A stretch of DNA of 64,000 bases from Caprimulgus europaeus. Taxonomy: Eukaryota; Chordata; Aves; Caprimulgiformes; Caprimulgidae. Below, piece after piece: positions 36,901 through 47,668 of this stretch. The stretch lies in contig OU015528.1 in assembly GCA_907165065.1 (NCBI GenBank), positions 74,753,474-74,817,473 on the forward strand, in the 5' to 3' direction. The notes under the pieces are model-generated. The model saw only the letters and a program-made list of their open reading frames with translations, was not told where the DNA came from and made no database searches. Position 1 is the stretch's first letter. Every line of letters starts with the position of its first letter. A program made the position numbers and the translations under genes.

Positions 36901-39900
36901 TGCTTCCCAAAGTGTGGAATACGTAGTACATGTTTTCTTTCCTGTTTTTTTCCCCCCTTGTTTTTGTGTTGTGTTGTTTTGGGTTTTTTTCTTTAAATTT
37001 TGGTAGGGGAAGGTTCTACTTTTACCCTAGAAATTATAATCTGGGATTTCCCTTCTTTGTTCAAAGTATCTTTGGAGGAGCAGAGAATTGAATTCGGTGT
37101 TTCCTTACTTCTGATTTGCAGGGACAGGGATTGTTAAATATATCTTTTGCCACTTACTCAGTTTTTGTTTTGTATTTGTTATGTCACCCCACTAGTTTTT
37201 CATTCTTTCACAAAGTCTTCCAGGAAAAATAAATTACCAGGATTGTTTTATGGAAAAGAACTTCCTGCTCATGTATTGGGAAGCACCGAAGAAGGGCAAA
37301 GCATCCTTGGCTTTGTTTTTCTCCACTCACTCTTGTCAGGAACCTTTAAAAACACTTTAAGTATTCTTAACTGGGGCTATTGTCCTGCATGCAGGGGTGT
37401 CCTTCTCCCACCCAGGGCTCTGTGGCTGCAAACGTCCAAGAATTTAATGAATGCTTAGGTGGGGAGGCTGGAGCCCTTCCCCCACAACCTGCAGGCTTTG
37501 TCGGGCTTTGTTCTTAAGCCCTTAAACTTTAAGTGTCCAGAACTTGAGTTCTGATCTGGTCATTTTACGCAGTGGCAGGGGAAGAGATGTGAGAAAACTG
37601 ACCCAGGATAAGTCTGCTCCTTGCCCTTAATGAAACAAAGCTGAGCTCAGAACCTCTCTGGCCCTCAACTTTGGGAAGTTTGAATCTGGAGCAAACTCCT
37701 GTTTCTTAGACTGCTAATATAAATTAGTGGCACATGTCTAATAGAGCATGCTCGTAAATACAACTTTGGTGCTGGATTTTCAGCATGATTTAATACCTTA
37801 AATACAAGTGGAGTTTTTTAAGGGTTACATGCAGTATTGATGAATTCCCTACAAGCATGATTTTTTCTTTTTAATCAATTTAAACTAACCCAACCTGATT
37901 GAAATTAAAGGTATGCATTGTCATTCAAACTGTGCACAATATTGTTGAAGCATTGCTTCTCCTGATAATTTTTTTTTCCCCTCCCTCTCTTGTAGCTGCT
38001 GGTCTTATGCACACTTTCAATGCACATGCAGCTACAGATATCACAGGGTTTGGAATCCTGGGACATGCACAAAACCTTGCCAAGCAGCAGAGAAATGAGG
38101 TGTCCTTTGTTATCCATAACCTTCCTGTTCTTGCCAAGATGGCTGCTGTCAGTAAGGCTTGTGGCAATATGTTTGGCCTCATGCACGGGACTTGTCCGGA
38201 GACTTCAGGTGGGTGACAGTTGTATCGCTCTCTTCCTTCCCTACACTTCCAATTTAGATTTTAATAACATTTCAACTGTACAAATCATGTGCTTTGCATT
38301 CAGAATCATTGTTGGTTTGGCATATAGCCAAGCTAATGAGCATTAGCCACACAACTGTTCACAATTAACTTTTTCAGCCTAACTTCCAAACCACTGTCAT
38401 ATTCTGAATGCCTTCTACTTCCTTATGAAACACTTATTATAGAAACCCTTGCTGTATCTAGAACATTTTGCAGGTAGAAGTTAGTGATGATTCTGAATTC
38501 TTTTGAAACCTATTTTTTTCTTAGCTGTTAACTCCAGAACAGTGAATATCTGAAAATCCCAGCACAGCTGCCACAGGTTTCTCAAAGGTAAAGTCACCTG
38601 TGGTAGGTTTGCCAGTCAAGTGAGTGGTGCTTTGTTTCTTATTATAAATATTTGTAAAGTTTAGTGCTGAATGGACCAGTCTCAGTGACTGAGGGCTTCT
38701 CTGTCCACAGCATGCAGGCATCAAAGAGTGTAGATTTGCTCCCTTACATACATGAAATCTGACTTTAAGGGACTGACTAGCAGAAAAAAGAAATACTAAA
38801 TTATTTGGAAACCAAAAAAATTGGTTTCCAACCCTTTAATTACTTAAGTTCTCTCCCTCCTTTTTTTTTTTTGTGTCCTCTATTTTACTGTGAGTGTGGT
38901 GAGAACACAAAATTGGAAATAAATGCTAGGAAAAGCACCCTGGTTGTAAAGAGGGAGCAGGTAAGTAAGGAGAGTTGTGAAGTTGTGGATGTTCCCTCCC
39001 TGGAAGTGTTCAAAGCCAGGTTGGATGAGGCTTTGAGCAACCTGGTCTAGTGGAAGGTGTCCCTGCTGATGGCAGAGGGGTTGGAACTGGATGATCTTAA
39101 AGGTGCCTTCCAGCCCAAACCATTCTATGATTCTGTTTAATAAAGCTGCCACTTGCAGTGACAATGAATACAACAGCTGTGTGCTGAGAATCAGGCTATG
39201 GGCACCATTTCAGGTAAGCATTTACACAGTCACTGGGTGATAAGAACTTCTGATGTTTGAAAGTTGCCTTATTATTAAGTGTAGGCCACTTTGCCGACTA
39301 GCATGGTCACTGTCTTCTGCTGGAAGTCTCTATAATTCATTTTCCCCTTGAATCTTCTGCCCTGTTCCATTTTGTTTTTCTTCTTTAAACTGACTTTCTC
39401 TTTGGGAAATGGAGGAGATGTAGCAACAAATCTATCTTCTCTCTTATCTCATTTCTCCACCCTCTTGCTTCTCTCCAGAAGTATTATCCAAGTTCTCTGC
39501 AGTTCACAACAGAGGGGGAGCCCCTTGAAGCAAAACAGGCTGAAGATCTGGAAAGAAGCATCACAGTGAGAGCCATAAACTTTTCCCCTAGTGAATACAC
39601 GATTTAATATGATGTGCTGAATCGTTCCTTAGCCATCTGTGTTTAAACAGACGCTCTGTCCTACAGAGACTGTGTGGCTCGGATGATGAATGGATATGGG
39701 ATAGGATATGGGATGGGAACCCTTTCATGAGTTCAAATCCAGCACCCATCAGCAGAGACCAGAAAGATCTGGTGGTGTGTTGGCAAGGTCTGTCAGTAAG
39801 ATTGGTAGCACCAGATTCTTACTCCCCAGGAGTCTACGTAGCCACAGTGCTGGTAACATTTGTTACTGGTTGCAAAGAGTCCAAAAAATAGCGTGGGGAC

Positions 39901-42900
39901 AGAGCTGGAACCGCAGGACACTCTCTCAGGTGTGTGGCTGTGGCAGAGGTTTGTACAGCAGTTGGCTTGGGAATGGTTTAGCTGCAAACAGAGTGCTTGA
40001 CTCTTCAGAGCTACACATCCTGCACCCTGGGGACATCCAGTTCTGTCTTCGCACTGAAGGAATGTGAAACTGCACGGATGCACACGCTGCTGCGAGAGTA
40101 GTTGGAAGCGGAAAACAGTCAACTTCAGAATCTCTTTTGGGACTGAGAGCAAGGGGTGTGTTTGAAACACTGAAGGGCTTACATTTTAACATAGATAGAT
40201 GATGATGGAAAAACCAGCAAGGCATGTCTGGTTATTTGTGAACTTCGGGTGCCTCAAAACACGTGTATTCGATTTCACCACAGCGTCGCGTTTTAGAGGC
40301 GGTTACAGGGATTTGTTACAGGGCAGCGTCTGCCAAGTCCTAAAAAGATCCATAGCCACGTGGACACAATAGCTCCAGTGTGAAGCTATAGAACTGCAGT
40401 CCCGTGGGCTTCAGCAGTGCTCTGCGTAGCCTGACACGTTGCAGCGGTGTGTGAGCGTGAGCAGGGCGTGCTGCGGGGACTCGATAGCGTTCAGACCCAC
40501 GCTGTTTGTGCACGTCGTGTCCTGGGGTTGGTTTGTGTGAAGGCAAGCGTTGGTCTTGCTGTGCCTCTGTGTCCATTTGTGAGGATACATTTGGGGGGGG
40601 GCTGTCAGGGCTGTTCATACCAGTTTTTATATATATATAAAAATATATATATATATGTGCTCTTTCTTTATTGGCTTAAACTTCCAGAAATGCTCTGTAG
40701 CTTCTTCATTTGTGAACAGATGTTTTTCAGCAGAGTGGGCAGGCGATGAGAAATTTACTGGAAAACTATTTGAATGGATTTTAAAGACTGTTGTGGGTTT
40801 TTTTCCAGTGCACATTTGCTGGGCACCTGTTGACAAAAGCCAGAGTTGAAAAGATCTATTATGTCATCTGTTCCATCCTCCAGGCACTCTTGCTTATGGT
40901 GTATTTTCTTAAAATTGCAGTTTTACATGAGTTTGCATTCTCTTTTAGGTAACTCTTTGGTAATGGTTAAAGTTGTCATCAGGCAGTTAGTTTCAAAATA
41001 ATTAAATTTGTGTATTAGACTGGCTACTTGCAGAAATAAGTTACAAATTTACTCTGTAGTGGATGTTCATGCCTGTGTGTATTCCTGCCAGTTCTCTTCT
41101 AATAACTTTTGAAACTGTTGACTGGTGTCAGACAACTTTGTAGTAGAGGTATCTCAACAAGTTGCTGTTTGTGCAGATTTTGTGGAAATAGGCAGATGAG
41201 TAGAAAAGAAGGGCTGTGTTAGTGCCTGACCAGAGGCAAGGCTAATGATACCATCTTTTTGTTAGTCATTGTGGGAGAAAGCCATTAGCAGGGTCAAGGA
41301 CACTTGATTTTGATTCATGAACTATTTGTGTTTCTGCTCTTATTTGCTAAGCTTTGCCTAGTCTGATTTTAAAAAAAATTGTGTCCTCTTCTCTCCTTGC
41401 AATACAACTGGTAAAACCAGCAATGGTCAAAACCTTTTAGAAAAAAACCCAAACCCTTTCATTTTTACAAAGGTAAGCCAGGGCAGACACCAAGTGTCTG
41501 CATCCTTTTAACCCCCAAAAGCAGTGTACAGCAAACTAAAACCACCATGACCATTTGTTCCTTCAATCTACAATTCATTTGCTTTGTCTTCAGCAGTGGC
41601 TGCTGCAGACCTCACAAACTTAATACACCATGAAAGGGTGCTTCCTTCAGTGCAGAGTGATCTGGTACAGGTCTTGGAGTTGTCTGTGGGACAAAAAACA
41701 GAGCAACTGGGAAGGCCAGTAACATAGACTGGACTAGAATAGAATACATAGTGGAGAACCTTAAGGACTTACCCAGGGGGTTAAAGAGACTGATCAGTCT
41801 GGCAGAGAAATACTCTCTGTGTACAGGAATCCTACCACTGGTTGGGAGTGGCCCATAGCCTTTATTAAAGGGTTATTGAGCAAACTGTGGGATGCAGCCA
41901 GCAGGTGGGATGTGATTTCTCATTGGAAACTGAGATTTTGTACATTTTTTTGATCTTGTCAAAGATTGTTAACAGTGTATGCATACAAGTGATACAAAAT
42001 TGCAGAGAGAGTGAGGAAAAGATAACTGAGTGAAGATTATTCTTGTACTCTTTCATATTTCCTTTTTCACCAATCTTCTACTCATCCCTTCTGGTTACTT
42101 AGCACATTCTCTGCGCTACCACTTGTAAATCTCTTCCCTGACTCGCTTGCACCATGATGTAAGCTGCTGTTCAGTTTGATTTAGAGCCTTCTATGGGAAT
42201 GACACATAATTCCTTTGCAATCAGTTTGTCTGTTTACATCTGGAGTAGCTTAAATGCTGGGGTTTTTGGGTGGAATTACCTGGATGTTATGTTCTGAAAT
42301 GTCTGAGAGACATAGGTGTTTTTCTGGTTGACACACTCATTTGCTTCATATAGAACCTAAAAAATAACTTCCATGTATCCTTATAAATAATTCTTCATGT
42401 TCAGTAGCTGCTTCCTCACAGCCTTAAGTTAAAAGTGTCTTTAGTCACCACCGAGAGGACTGCTTGCTTGGAAAAGTAAACGTAAAGGTGCCTAAGGTTC
42501 TAAGAAGCTGTCCAAGAGCCTGGGAGGGTGGTGAGGAGGAGGTGGCACCAAGCCCAGGGTGGCCAGCTCACCAGGTGGCCCTTTGCCCCCAGGGTTGTCT
42601 CAGAGCTGGTGGCACAGGTTGCCCTGCTGGCTGATGCCCTTTGCCTGAAAGAGAAGACTTTGGGTCAATAACTCTTTAAAGGCAAGCCTCAGCATGCACC
42701 CAAATTCCTGTTTGCATGAATATGCTCTCTTGCCTATGTTCTCCAAGAATTTCCCACTGGGAGATGATATTTTCACATCCCTTACCAGAGGCTGCCGTGT
42801 GTCAGAACACAGCACAGTGTACAGACATGAGCTGTGCAAACTGTGTGTAGCCTACAGTGCAGGGATCTGCAGGCGAGTTTGCTGCTCTGTGTGCAGTGCT

Positions 42901-43982
42901 TCACACCTTTGAGACATAGCATAAATGTACAAAGGTAAGGGATATAGAAAAGATGAATATTCTGGTAATAAAGGGTAGCACCAAAACATTTGATTATTTG
43001 GTCTGAGCCTCCTGGAAATTTGTGCCAGGGCTGACAACAAAACTCATCCTCGTAATTCACTTACCAAGCCACCTTTCTCAGTGCTTTGGGATTCTTAAAG
43101 TGGAAGTGTTCTTAGGTTCAATAACTGAATGACAGGCTCGCTAACTAGTTACTGTGCTGTTTCTGAAACAGCTTTCATTAGTAAATGAAATATTTTTCAA
43201 TTATCTCTGAGAAAAAATCAGGCTATAAAAGGTTAGACAGTTCTCTAACAAAGGGATCAAAAGGGCTGTCACAGGGAGCACTGGATCAAGCCGATGTTTC
43301 ATTTTCTGCCTCTTGCATCCTCTGGTGCTTACTTCAATGGATGATTTCATTGCAGGCAGTGGCATTACTTGCCCCTCAGCTGCTACCAATATGTGGTTGT
43401 AGGGATCTGAACCTGACCTTTATCCACAGTGTTTCTGCGTAGAGGCCCTTTGCAGTCCTCTGCTGGAAGTTGGCAATGCTGGTGTTGTTTCAGTATGTCA
43501 TTTATTGGCATCAGTGTGACGTCCTTTTGCCAACATCTTTTGTATGTATTTGGCTTTGTTTACATACCCACTAAACACTGAATTCAGGCACAAACTTCTG
43601 TCTGTAAAGCAAGAGCTCCGACTTCCACCATGTCTTCTCCTGGAGTCCCTGGAATTCCACAGCATCCGCTGAGGTCACCGAGTGCTTCTCTAAATAAGGA
43701 TTTGGCAGATGGAGGTTGAAATGCTTTGCAATCAGATGTTTGAATGCTCTGCTTTTTCTCTTTGCAGGAGGCCTCCTCATCTGTTTACCACGAGAACAGG
43801 CAGCACGTTTCTGTGCCGAGATCAAGTCTCCAAAATACGGCGAAGGCCACCAGGCGTGGATTATCGGCATTGTAGAGAAGGGCAACCGCACGGCCAGGAT
43901 CATAGACAAGCCACGGATCATTGAAGTCGCACCACAGGTGGCCACTCAGAACGTGAACCCCACGCCCGGTGCCACCTCTTAA
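21771..43982 (+). CDS. SEPHS1: Selenophosphate synthetase 1 (SEPHS1), complete, 8 coding exons
   Basis: The coding exons are 21771-21963, 25055-25158, 30392-30499, 31447-31601, 32392-32482, 36359-36458, 37996-38208 and 43768-43982. All introns are GT-AG, the frame is kept throughout, and the lengths total 1,179 bases: 392 codons plus TAA, the same length as human SEPHS1. The protein belongs to the AIRS/SelD family, ATP-dependent enzymes that make selenophosphate from selenide. The glycine-rich N-terminal loop reads KGTGCK (residues 27-32), so the catalytic Cys/Sec position is Thr29, as in vertebrate SEPHS1. This form is not thought to make selenophosphate efficiently and has been linked to redox homeostasis. 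The family motif [11 protein letters not shown] is at residues 264-274. Compared with human (from memory), changes are few: Val3 for Thr, Ile128 for Val, Lys135 for Arg. The first Met has A at -3. An in-frame GTG 11 codons upstream is not needed. The gene is intact. Confidence 0.97.
21964..25054 (+). other. SEPHS1: SEPHS1 intron 2
   Basis: About 3.1 kb, A/T-rich. It contains a small tandem of 'taatgtagataaat' near 22,697-22,722 but no recognised repeat family or gene. Confidence 0.6.
25055..25158 (+). CDS. SEPHS1: SEPHS1 exon 3
   Basis: Encodes residues 65-99 ([15 protein letters not shown] through [12 protein letters not shown]), the conserved N-terminal AIRS segment with the ATP/Mg-binding aspartates of the DDPY region. 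The acceptor is TTTGCAG and the donor ATG|GTGAGT. It ends in phase 0. Confidence 0.96.
27091..27730 (-). mobile_element. Solo LTR of an avian endogenous retrovirus, minus strand
   Basis: Read on the minus strand it begins TGTCCTGGTTTTCACCC, a start shared with common avian ERV LTRs. It is homologous to the LTR at 35,603-36,157: both share GGGAGAGAATTGGAGGGGTAA, ACAATTTAATAATT, a 'gctcac' core and TTAATATACTGAACATGA, in the same order. The flanking hexamers accact (27,085-27,090) and atcact (27,731-27,736) match at 5 of 6 positions, consistent with a slightly mutated target duplication. No internal retroviral genes are attached, so this is a solo LTR. It is antisense to SEPHS1, inside intron 3. 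Confidence 0.8.
29323..29340 (+). repeat. Poly-A run
   Basis: Eighteen consecutive adenines in SEPHS1 intron 3, with no recognisable retroposon body attached on either side. Confidence 0.8.
30392..30499 (+). CDS. SEPHS1: SEPHS1 exon 4
   Basis: Encodes residues 100-135 ([17 protein letters not shown] through SNKMTDK). [10 protein letters not shown] is a strongly conserved AIRS-family helix that helps form the nucleotide site. The acceptor TTTTTCAG and donor AAG|GTAAGA are strong. Exactly 36 codons, phase 0 to phase 0. Confidence 0.96.
30884..30982 (+). repeat. T-rich (TTTTA)n / (TATTTT)n microsatellite
   Basis: About 100 bases made almost entirely of T with single A interruptions, in SEPHS1 intron 4 (30,500-31,446). 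The rest of this intron is unique sequence. Confidence 0.85.
31447..31601 (+). CDS. SEPHS1: SEPHS1 exon 5
   Basis: Encodes residues 136-186 plus two bases of codon 187 ([20 protein letters not shown] through CQPNEFI). It contains [13 protein letters not shown], the glycine-rich segment conserved in SelD proteins. The acceptor is CTCTAG and the donor AT|GTAAGT. Confidence 0.96.
31602..32391 (+). other. SEPHS1: SEPHS1 intron 5
   Basis: 790 bases of A/T-rich unique sequence. Nothing is recognised in it. Confidence 0.6.
32392..32482 (+). CDS. SEPHS1: SEPHS1 exon 6
   Basis: Encodes the end of residue 187 to residue 217 ([19 protein letters not shown] through HQWLDI). [12 protein letters not shown] is the AIRS-family strand-loop that begins the C-terminal domain. 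The acceptor is TTTTTAG and the donor ATT|GTGAGT. Confidence 0.96.
32483..36358 (+). other. SEPHS1: SEPHS1 intron 6
   Basis: 3.9 kb. It holds a G/C-rich patch with clustered inverted repeats at about 33,955-34,330 and an antisense solo LTR at 35,603-36,157, which ends only 201 bases before exon 7. Large frames in the G/C-rich patch appear on both strands and lack domains. Confidence 0.6.
35603..36157 (-). mobile_element. Solo LTR of an avian endogenous retrovirus, minus strand
   Basis: The minus strand starts TGTCCTGGTTTTCGCTAGG, typical of avian ERV LTRs, and ends in the segment complementary to 'gtgatagtttaactttgctg'. It is homologous along most of its length to the LTR in intron 3 but clearly diverged and about 85 bases shorter. 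The flanking hexamer TAGATC is identical on both sides (35,597-35,602 and 36,158-36,163), a convincing 6-bp target duplication. No internal viral coding sequence is present, so this is a solo LTR left by recombination. It is antisense to SEPHS1. Confidence 0.87.
36359..36458 (+). CDS. SEPHS1: SEPHS1 exon 7
   Basis: Encodes residues 218-250 plus one base of codon 251 ([18 protein letters not shown] through MARLNRT). The acceptor is TCCATTAG and the donor ACAG|GTAAGG. Confidence 0.96.
36459..37995 (+). other. SEPHS1: SEPHS1 intron 7
   Basis: 1.5 kb, T-rich, no recognised repeat family. The 103-residue frame at 37,147-37,458 has no domain and no splice context. Confidence 0.6.
37996..38208 (+). 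CDS. SEPHS1: SEPHS1 exon 8
   Basis: Encodes residues 251-321 plus one base ([20 protein letters not shown] through HGTCPETS). [11 protein letters not shown] at 264-274 is the C-terminal AIRS signature. The acceptor is TCTTGTAG and the donor TCAG|GTGGGT. Confidence 0.97.
38903..39137 (+). mobile_element. CR1-tailed retroposon with unusual head, plus strand (copy A)
   Basis: The right ~170 bases are a standard CR1 end ('gaggctttgagcaacctggt', 'ggaactggatgatcttaaag', 'cccaaaccattctatgattc'). The left ~70 bases ('gaacacaaaattggaaataa', then 'aaaagcaccctggttgtaaa') do not match the usual CR1 sequence at this position. They are nearly identical to the copy at 54,857-55,094, so head and tail moved together. 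Confidence 0.8.
40623..40657 (+). repeat. (TA)n microsatellite
   Basis: Two blocks of alternating TA separated by a short A run, in SEPHS1 intron 8. Confidence 0.85.
43768..43982 (+). CDS. SEPHS1: SEPHS1 exon 9: last coding exon with stop TAA
   Basis: Encodes residues 322-392 ([18 protein letters not shown] through [10 protein letters not shown]) and TAA at 43,980-43,982, followed directly by a second stop, TAG. The acceptor is TCTTTGCAG. The C-terminus appears identical to the human protein as remembered. Confidence 0.97.
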
Positions 43983-45090
43983 TAGAGATGAAATAGCTGT
44001 TTGTTTTTAAATAGATCTATTCCTTTATCATCCTACAATTTAAAGAACTGTAAAAAGAAAAGAAAACTTGTTGTGTCTGCGCATCTGGTGGCCTTAGGTC
44101 AGTTTATGAGTGGATACAATTAATAAAATAAAGTCCATTGCCTTTTTTTCCTGTTACATTAACTGAAGATGCACCTAATCTTGAGGCAGCTTCTGAGTTG
44201 AGAATTATATTGTTATCCAATACTGTTGATTCATTTTGAATCTTTAGACACTTATCTCTTGCCGCATAGGCTCTTTTTAAAGGTGCTTTCACGTAGCACA
44301 GACATTACCAGTAGTAGTGTCGAATAGCAGTTTGTGTCCTTTCATTAAATGTGTATTTATCATGTCTGATTTCGATGCCTTGAGTGATGCTCCAGAAAGG
44401 CAATAAATGGATAAGCGACACAGTGGGTATACCCAGTAGTAAGAGGGTTGCATGATTACATTCAATCTTTGATTTATTTTTTTTTTTAATTTTTTTTTTT
44501 TGTAAGGTTTAGTCTTACCAAGAGCATCTACGACCCTGGACATTGCTTGGTAGTGCACTCTGTTTAAACAAGCAAGTGCTGACTTTGCATGGAAAGCACT
44601 TCAGAGTCGAAGGAGTCATTTTTTAATTTCCTTATTTGTAGACCTGACAATATTTACTGTATTATCAATGATTGTTTTCTTTATTGATAGTAAGGAAAAA
44701 TAATTCTTTTTTTGCAATGTGATTGGATGTGCTATAGTGCAACAAAAGGTTTTGCAGACCAAAAGGAGGTTACTGTATAATATTCATTTACAATTCACTA
44801 TATAAATAACTACACAAATAATTTTTAAATATAATCAAGCTAAAATAAACCTCTGTTCTGTGGATGGTAGTGTTTAATACATTTTATATTTTGTATAGTG
44901 ATTACAAGCCTTTTTTGTTTCTTTAAAATCAGCAGCTGTTTAGTATAATTCTTAGTATTATTTTGTTCTTTGCTCAGATACATTTTTGTGCACGCTTTTG
45001 TGATCTGTGTTTAAAATCTACATTGCCAACATTGCAGCTTGAACTTAAGCTTGTTATTCAAAATAAATATTTAATTTTTTTTATTGCTCT
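43983..45090 (+). other. SEPHS1: SEPHS1 3' UTR
   Basis: A/T-rich sequence after the stop with AATAAA hexamers at 44,122-44,127, 44,127-44,132, 44,402-44,407, 44,844-44,849 and 45,062-45,067. The last is followed by a U-rich tract and is taken as the distal end (cleavage near 45,085). The number of signals suggests alternative polyadenylation. Which are used cannot be told from sequence. Confidence 0.65.
45062..45067 (+). promoter_or_regulatory. SEPHS1: Distal polyadenylation signal AATAAA of SEPHS1
   Basis: A canonical hexamer followed by 'tttaattttttttattgctc', a U-rich downstream region. It is the last hexamer before sequence composition changes to intergenic type. Confidence 0.5.
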
Positions 45091-47538
45091 TGTATAAGTG
45101 CATGAACTTTTTTGATTCCTAGCTGAATTACAAACCAGAAAGAGGAGAAATTTTTTTTAATTTATTTTCTTGCAATTGTAATTATATTGGTAGTTGTTAT
45201 TACTCCTCTGATCAGTTCTGCAAGCTGTGATGTCCAGCGGTAATCTCCGATATCCCCATCAGCACGCCAAAGTTGGGGCAAGTAGGTTATCTCCAAGTAT
45301 ATGATCCACTTAATTGTGTTTATTTTACTTATCAGCACAAAGCATGCAAGCATTTGGAATGGTTTCCTGCGAGTCCTCCTGGCTGTGCTGCTGTGAGCCG
45401 AGGAGGGTTCCTGAGCAGCCCTGTCCTGTGCCTGGAGCGGGTGCTGGCTCCGTCTGTTCGGCTGCCCCGGGGCAGCAGGCTCGCTGCTCACTGCTCTGCC
45501 AGACACACCATGTGGTTCTGCTGAGCGGGACTCTGTGCTTCACTGAAACAGCTCGTTTTAAGCTTCTCCCAGATTGTGGAATTTGCTCCTTGATATTCCA
45601 ACCAGGAAGAAGAAAATCTTGGATAACCATTACTGCTACCAGCATGAATTACAAGGGCTTCTGCCTATGAAAGTGAGTCCTTAGGGAGGAACCGGTCTTG
45701 TGCATCATGCAAGGTTTAAATTTACAGTCTTGCCCCTACTGATGACTCTGGGAAAACTTGACTTGTCTCTTTTCCACTCAGTAGTGTTCTCAGCACACAC
45801 CTTTTGCAAAGCTATGATTTTTTTTCTTCTTTTCCCCTCCTTGTGGGTAGCTTAAAGCACTCATGCTCCTTTTCCTGGAGAGGTCTGCGAGTTGCATGTT
45901 CACCACAAAACCTCGAAGCAGTAACTGAGTTTTTGACTTTGCTTTGGGTAGGGGAGGGTGGGGAGAAAGTTAGGTCTTTCACAGCAGTTCTGAAAATAAA
46001 GCATCCAAACCCAGTTATCTGTGCAAAAAATACTGATTTAATTCTTTCCTGCCAGTTTGTGAAGTTGGTTCTGTGTCCTGATAACAAAACCGTGGAGCCG
46101 GCTCCTGTCCATTTTCTTTATGGTCATGGGCAAGACCGTCAGTACAGTACATAGGTTATTTTCTATTAGAAAAACACTCTTACCTGTTTCAAATGTGCAC
46201 AAAGCAATTGAATACTTCTGTGTGAAAGTACTTGTCACAAAGACCTGTTGTGTTTTAAGATGGTGCTAGATGTGTGTAAGAAACTCCGCTCTGAGCAGGA
46301 AAACTGGTACTGGCTGATAAGATACTGGTATTTTTTTTTTCCACTTGTTATGTTGATTATTTCATCAGCCAAGTGTGAAACCAGAGCTTCTCCTTCCCTA
46401 GATGTGCCTTGAATGGCAGAAGGTTCATCTAGAAGGGGCAGGGTGTGCGGAGGAAGGCTGCTGAGCCAGCAAGGTGAGTGGGAATTAATTCACAACCTGG
46501 CACCAACCTCTCATGGCAAGAACCCTTTTTGTCTGGACTTTGAGAGGAAAACTTCCCTTTGCAGCTGGTGAAGACACCTAAGAGCAAAACCCTTCTCAGC
46601 TGAACTGATGGGCAAAGCCTCTCCTGATGTTTCCTGATGGTTGGAATTTACATCCCAAAGTGCTTCCTGGCTTGGCTGGCTGTGCAGCTGATGGGTGGTC
46701 ACTGAGTTGTGAAGTTCTCTGTTGGCATCACCTCATCAGTTCAGGAGTGTGGTGATTTGTACCAGAAGTTTTATGATTTGTTTTGCTAAATTAAGAGATT
46801 GCAGATCAAGCATAAGATGTAGGAGGATTGTACTGGGCTCCCAAGTCCTAAATCTTTGACACTTAAAGATCTTTTAAATGAAGTGTTTTGAGCTGCTAGC
46901 TCAAAAAAGCTATGAGAAGGCAGCAGCAAACAGTTGTTTTTATTATTTATGTCCAGTCATTTATAGAAATGTAATGTACTTTGTTTGCATACACAGGTAC
47001 CTCTGCACGCACCAACTTCCATCCCTCAGTCGGTATGAGAGGGCTGCGTGTAAAACCCCATCGAAGTTGTGAGAAGAGCGGAGATTGAGCCACACATTTG
47101 ATGTGTTCTTGGAAAGCTGGTGTCTGTTCTCTCTCTTCAATATGTTGGTTTCCTTGGCCTTTTGCTTTTTCCCATACATCAGGGAAAAATAACACTCTTA
47201 AAAATTATCTGTATATACAGTCAGAATAGTTAGGGGGTTTTTAGGTATTATTTTGATTTCATGTCTTGCTAGAAATTCAGGACTGACCCTTTTCTAACTT
47301 CTGAGATAAGAAAATCAGTGTGAACACTGCAGTGAGAGGGCAGCAAACCTGAGTGACTGTGGGGAACGGATGGGCACGATGGCCAGTGCTGTCTTACCGA
47401 TTTTTCACTGAACATCTGGTGAACAGTTGGGAAGTCACCTTCTGAGGGTACATCGGCATTCTGACCACAGGATGCGATGGCAACCTCTGTGGCCAGTGCT
47501 TGAAGAGGGGAAATGTAAAAAAATTACATTTTACCTTA
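45091..47538. other. Intergenic, no gene seen
   Basis: Unique-looking sequence between SEPHS1 and the next CR1 fragment. Frames around 45,314-45,670 (118 and 106 residues on opposite strands) overlap each other and show no domain. Confidence 0.5.
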
Positions 47539-47668
47539 TGGAAGTGTTCAAGGCCAGGCTGGATGAGGCTTTGAGCAACCTGGTCTAGTGAAAGGTGTCC
47601 CTGCTGATGGCAGGGGGGTTGGAACTGGATGAGCTTTAAGGTCCCTTCCAGCCTAAACCATTCTATGA
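47539..47668 (+). mobile_element. CR1 3' fragment, plus strand
   Basis: Reads 'tggaagtgttcaaggccagg', 'gaggctttgagcaacctggt' and ends 'cctaaaccattctatga'. It belongs to the same tail type as the copies at 38,903 and 54,857, but without their unusual head. Confidence 0.9.

Larger units (their letters stand above)
38209..43767 (+). other. SEPHS1: SEPHS1 intron 8
   Basis: The longest intron (5.6 kb). It contains the CR1-tailed repeat at 38,903-39,137 and an (AT)n tract at about 40,623-40,657. Otherwise it is unique sequence, with a 119-residue frame at 39,708-40,067 that has no recognisable domain. Confidence 0.6.
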
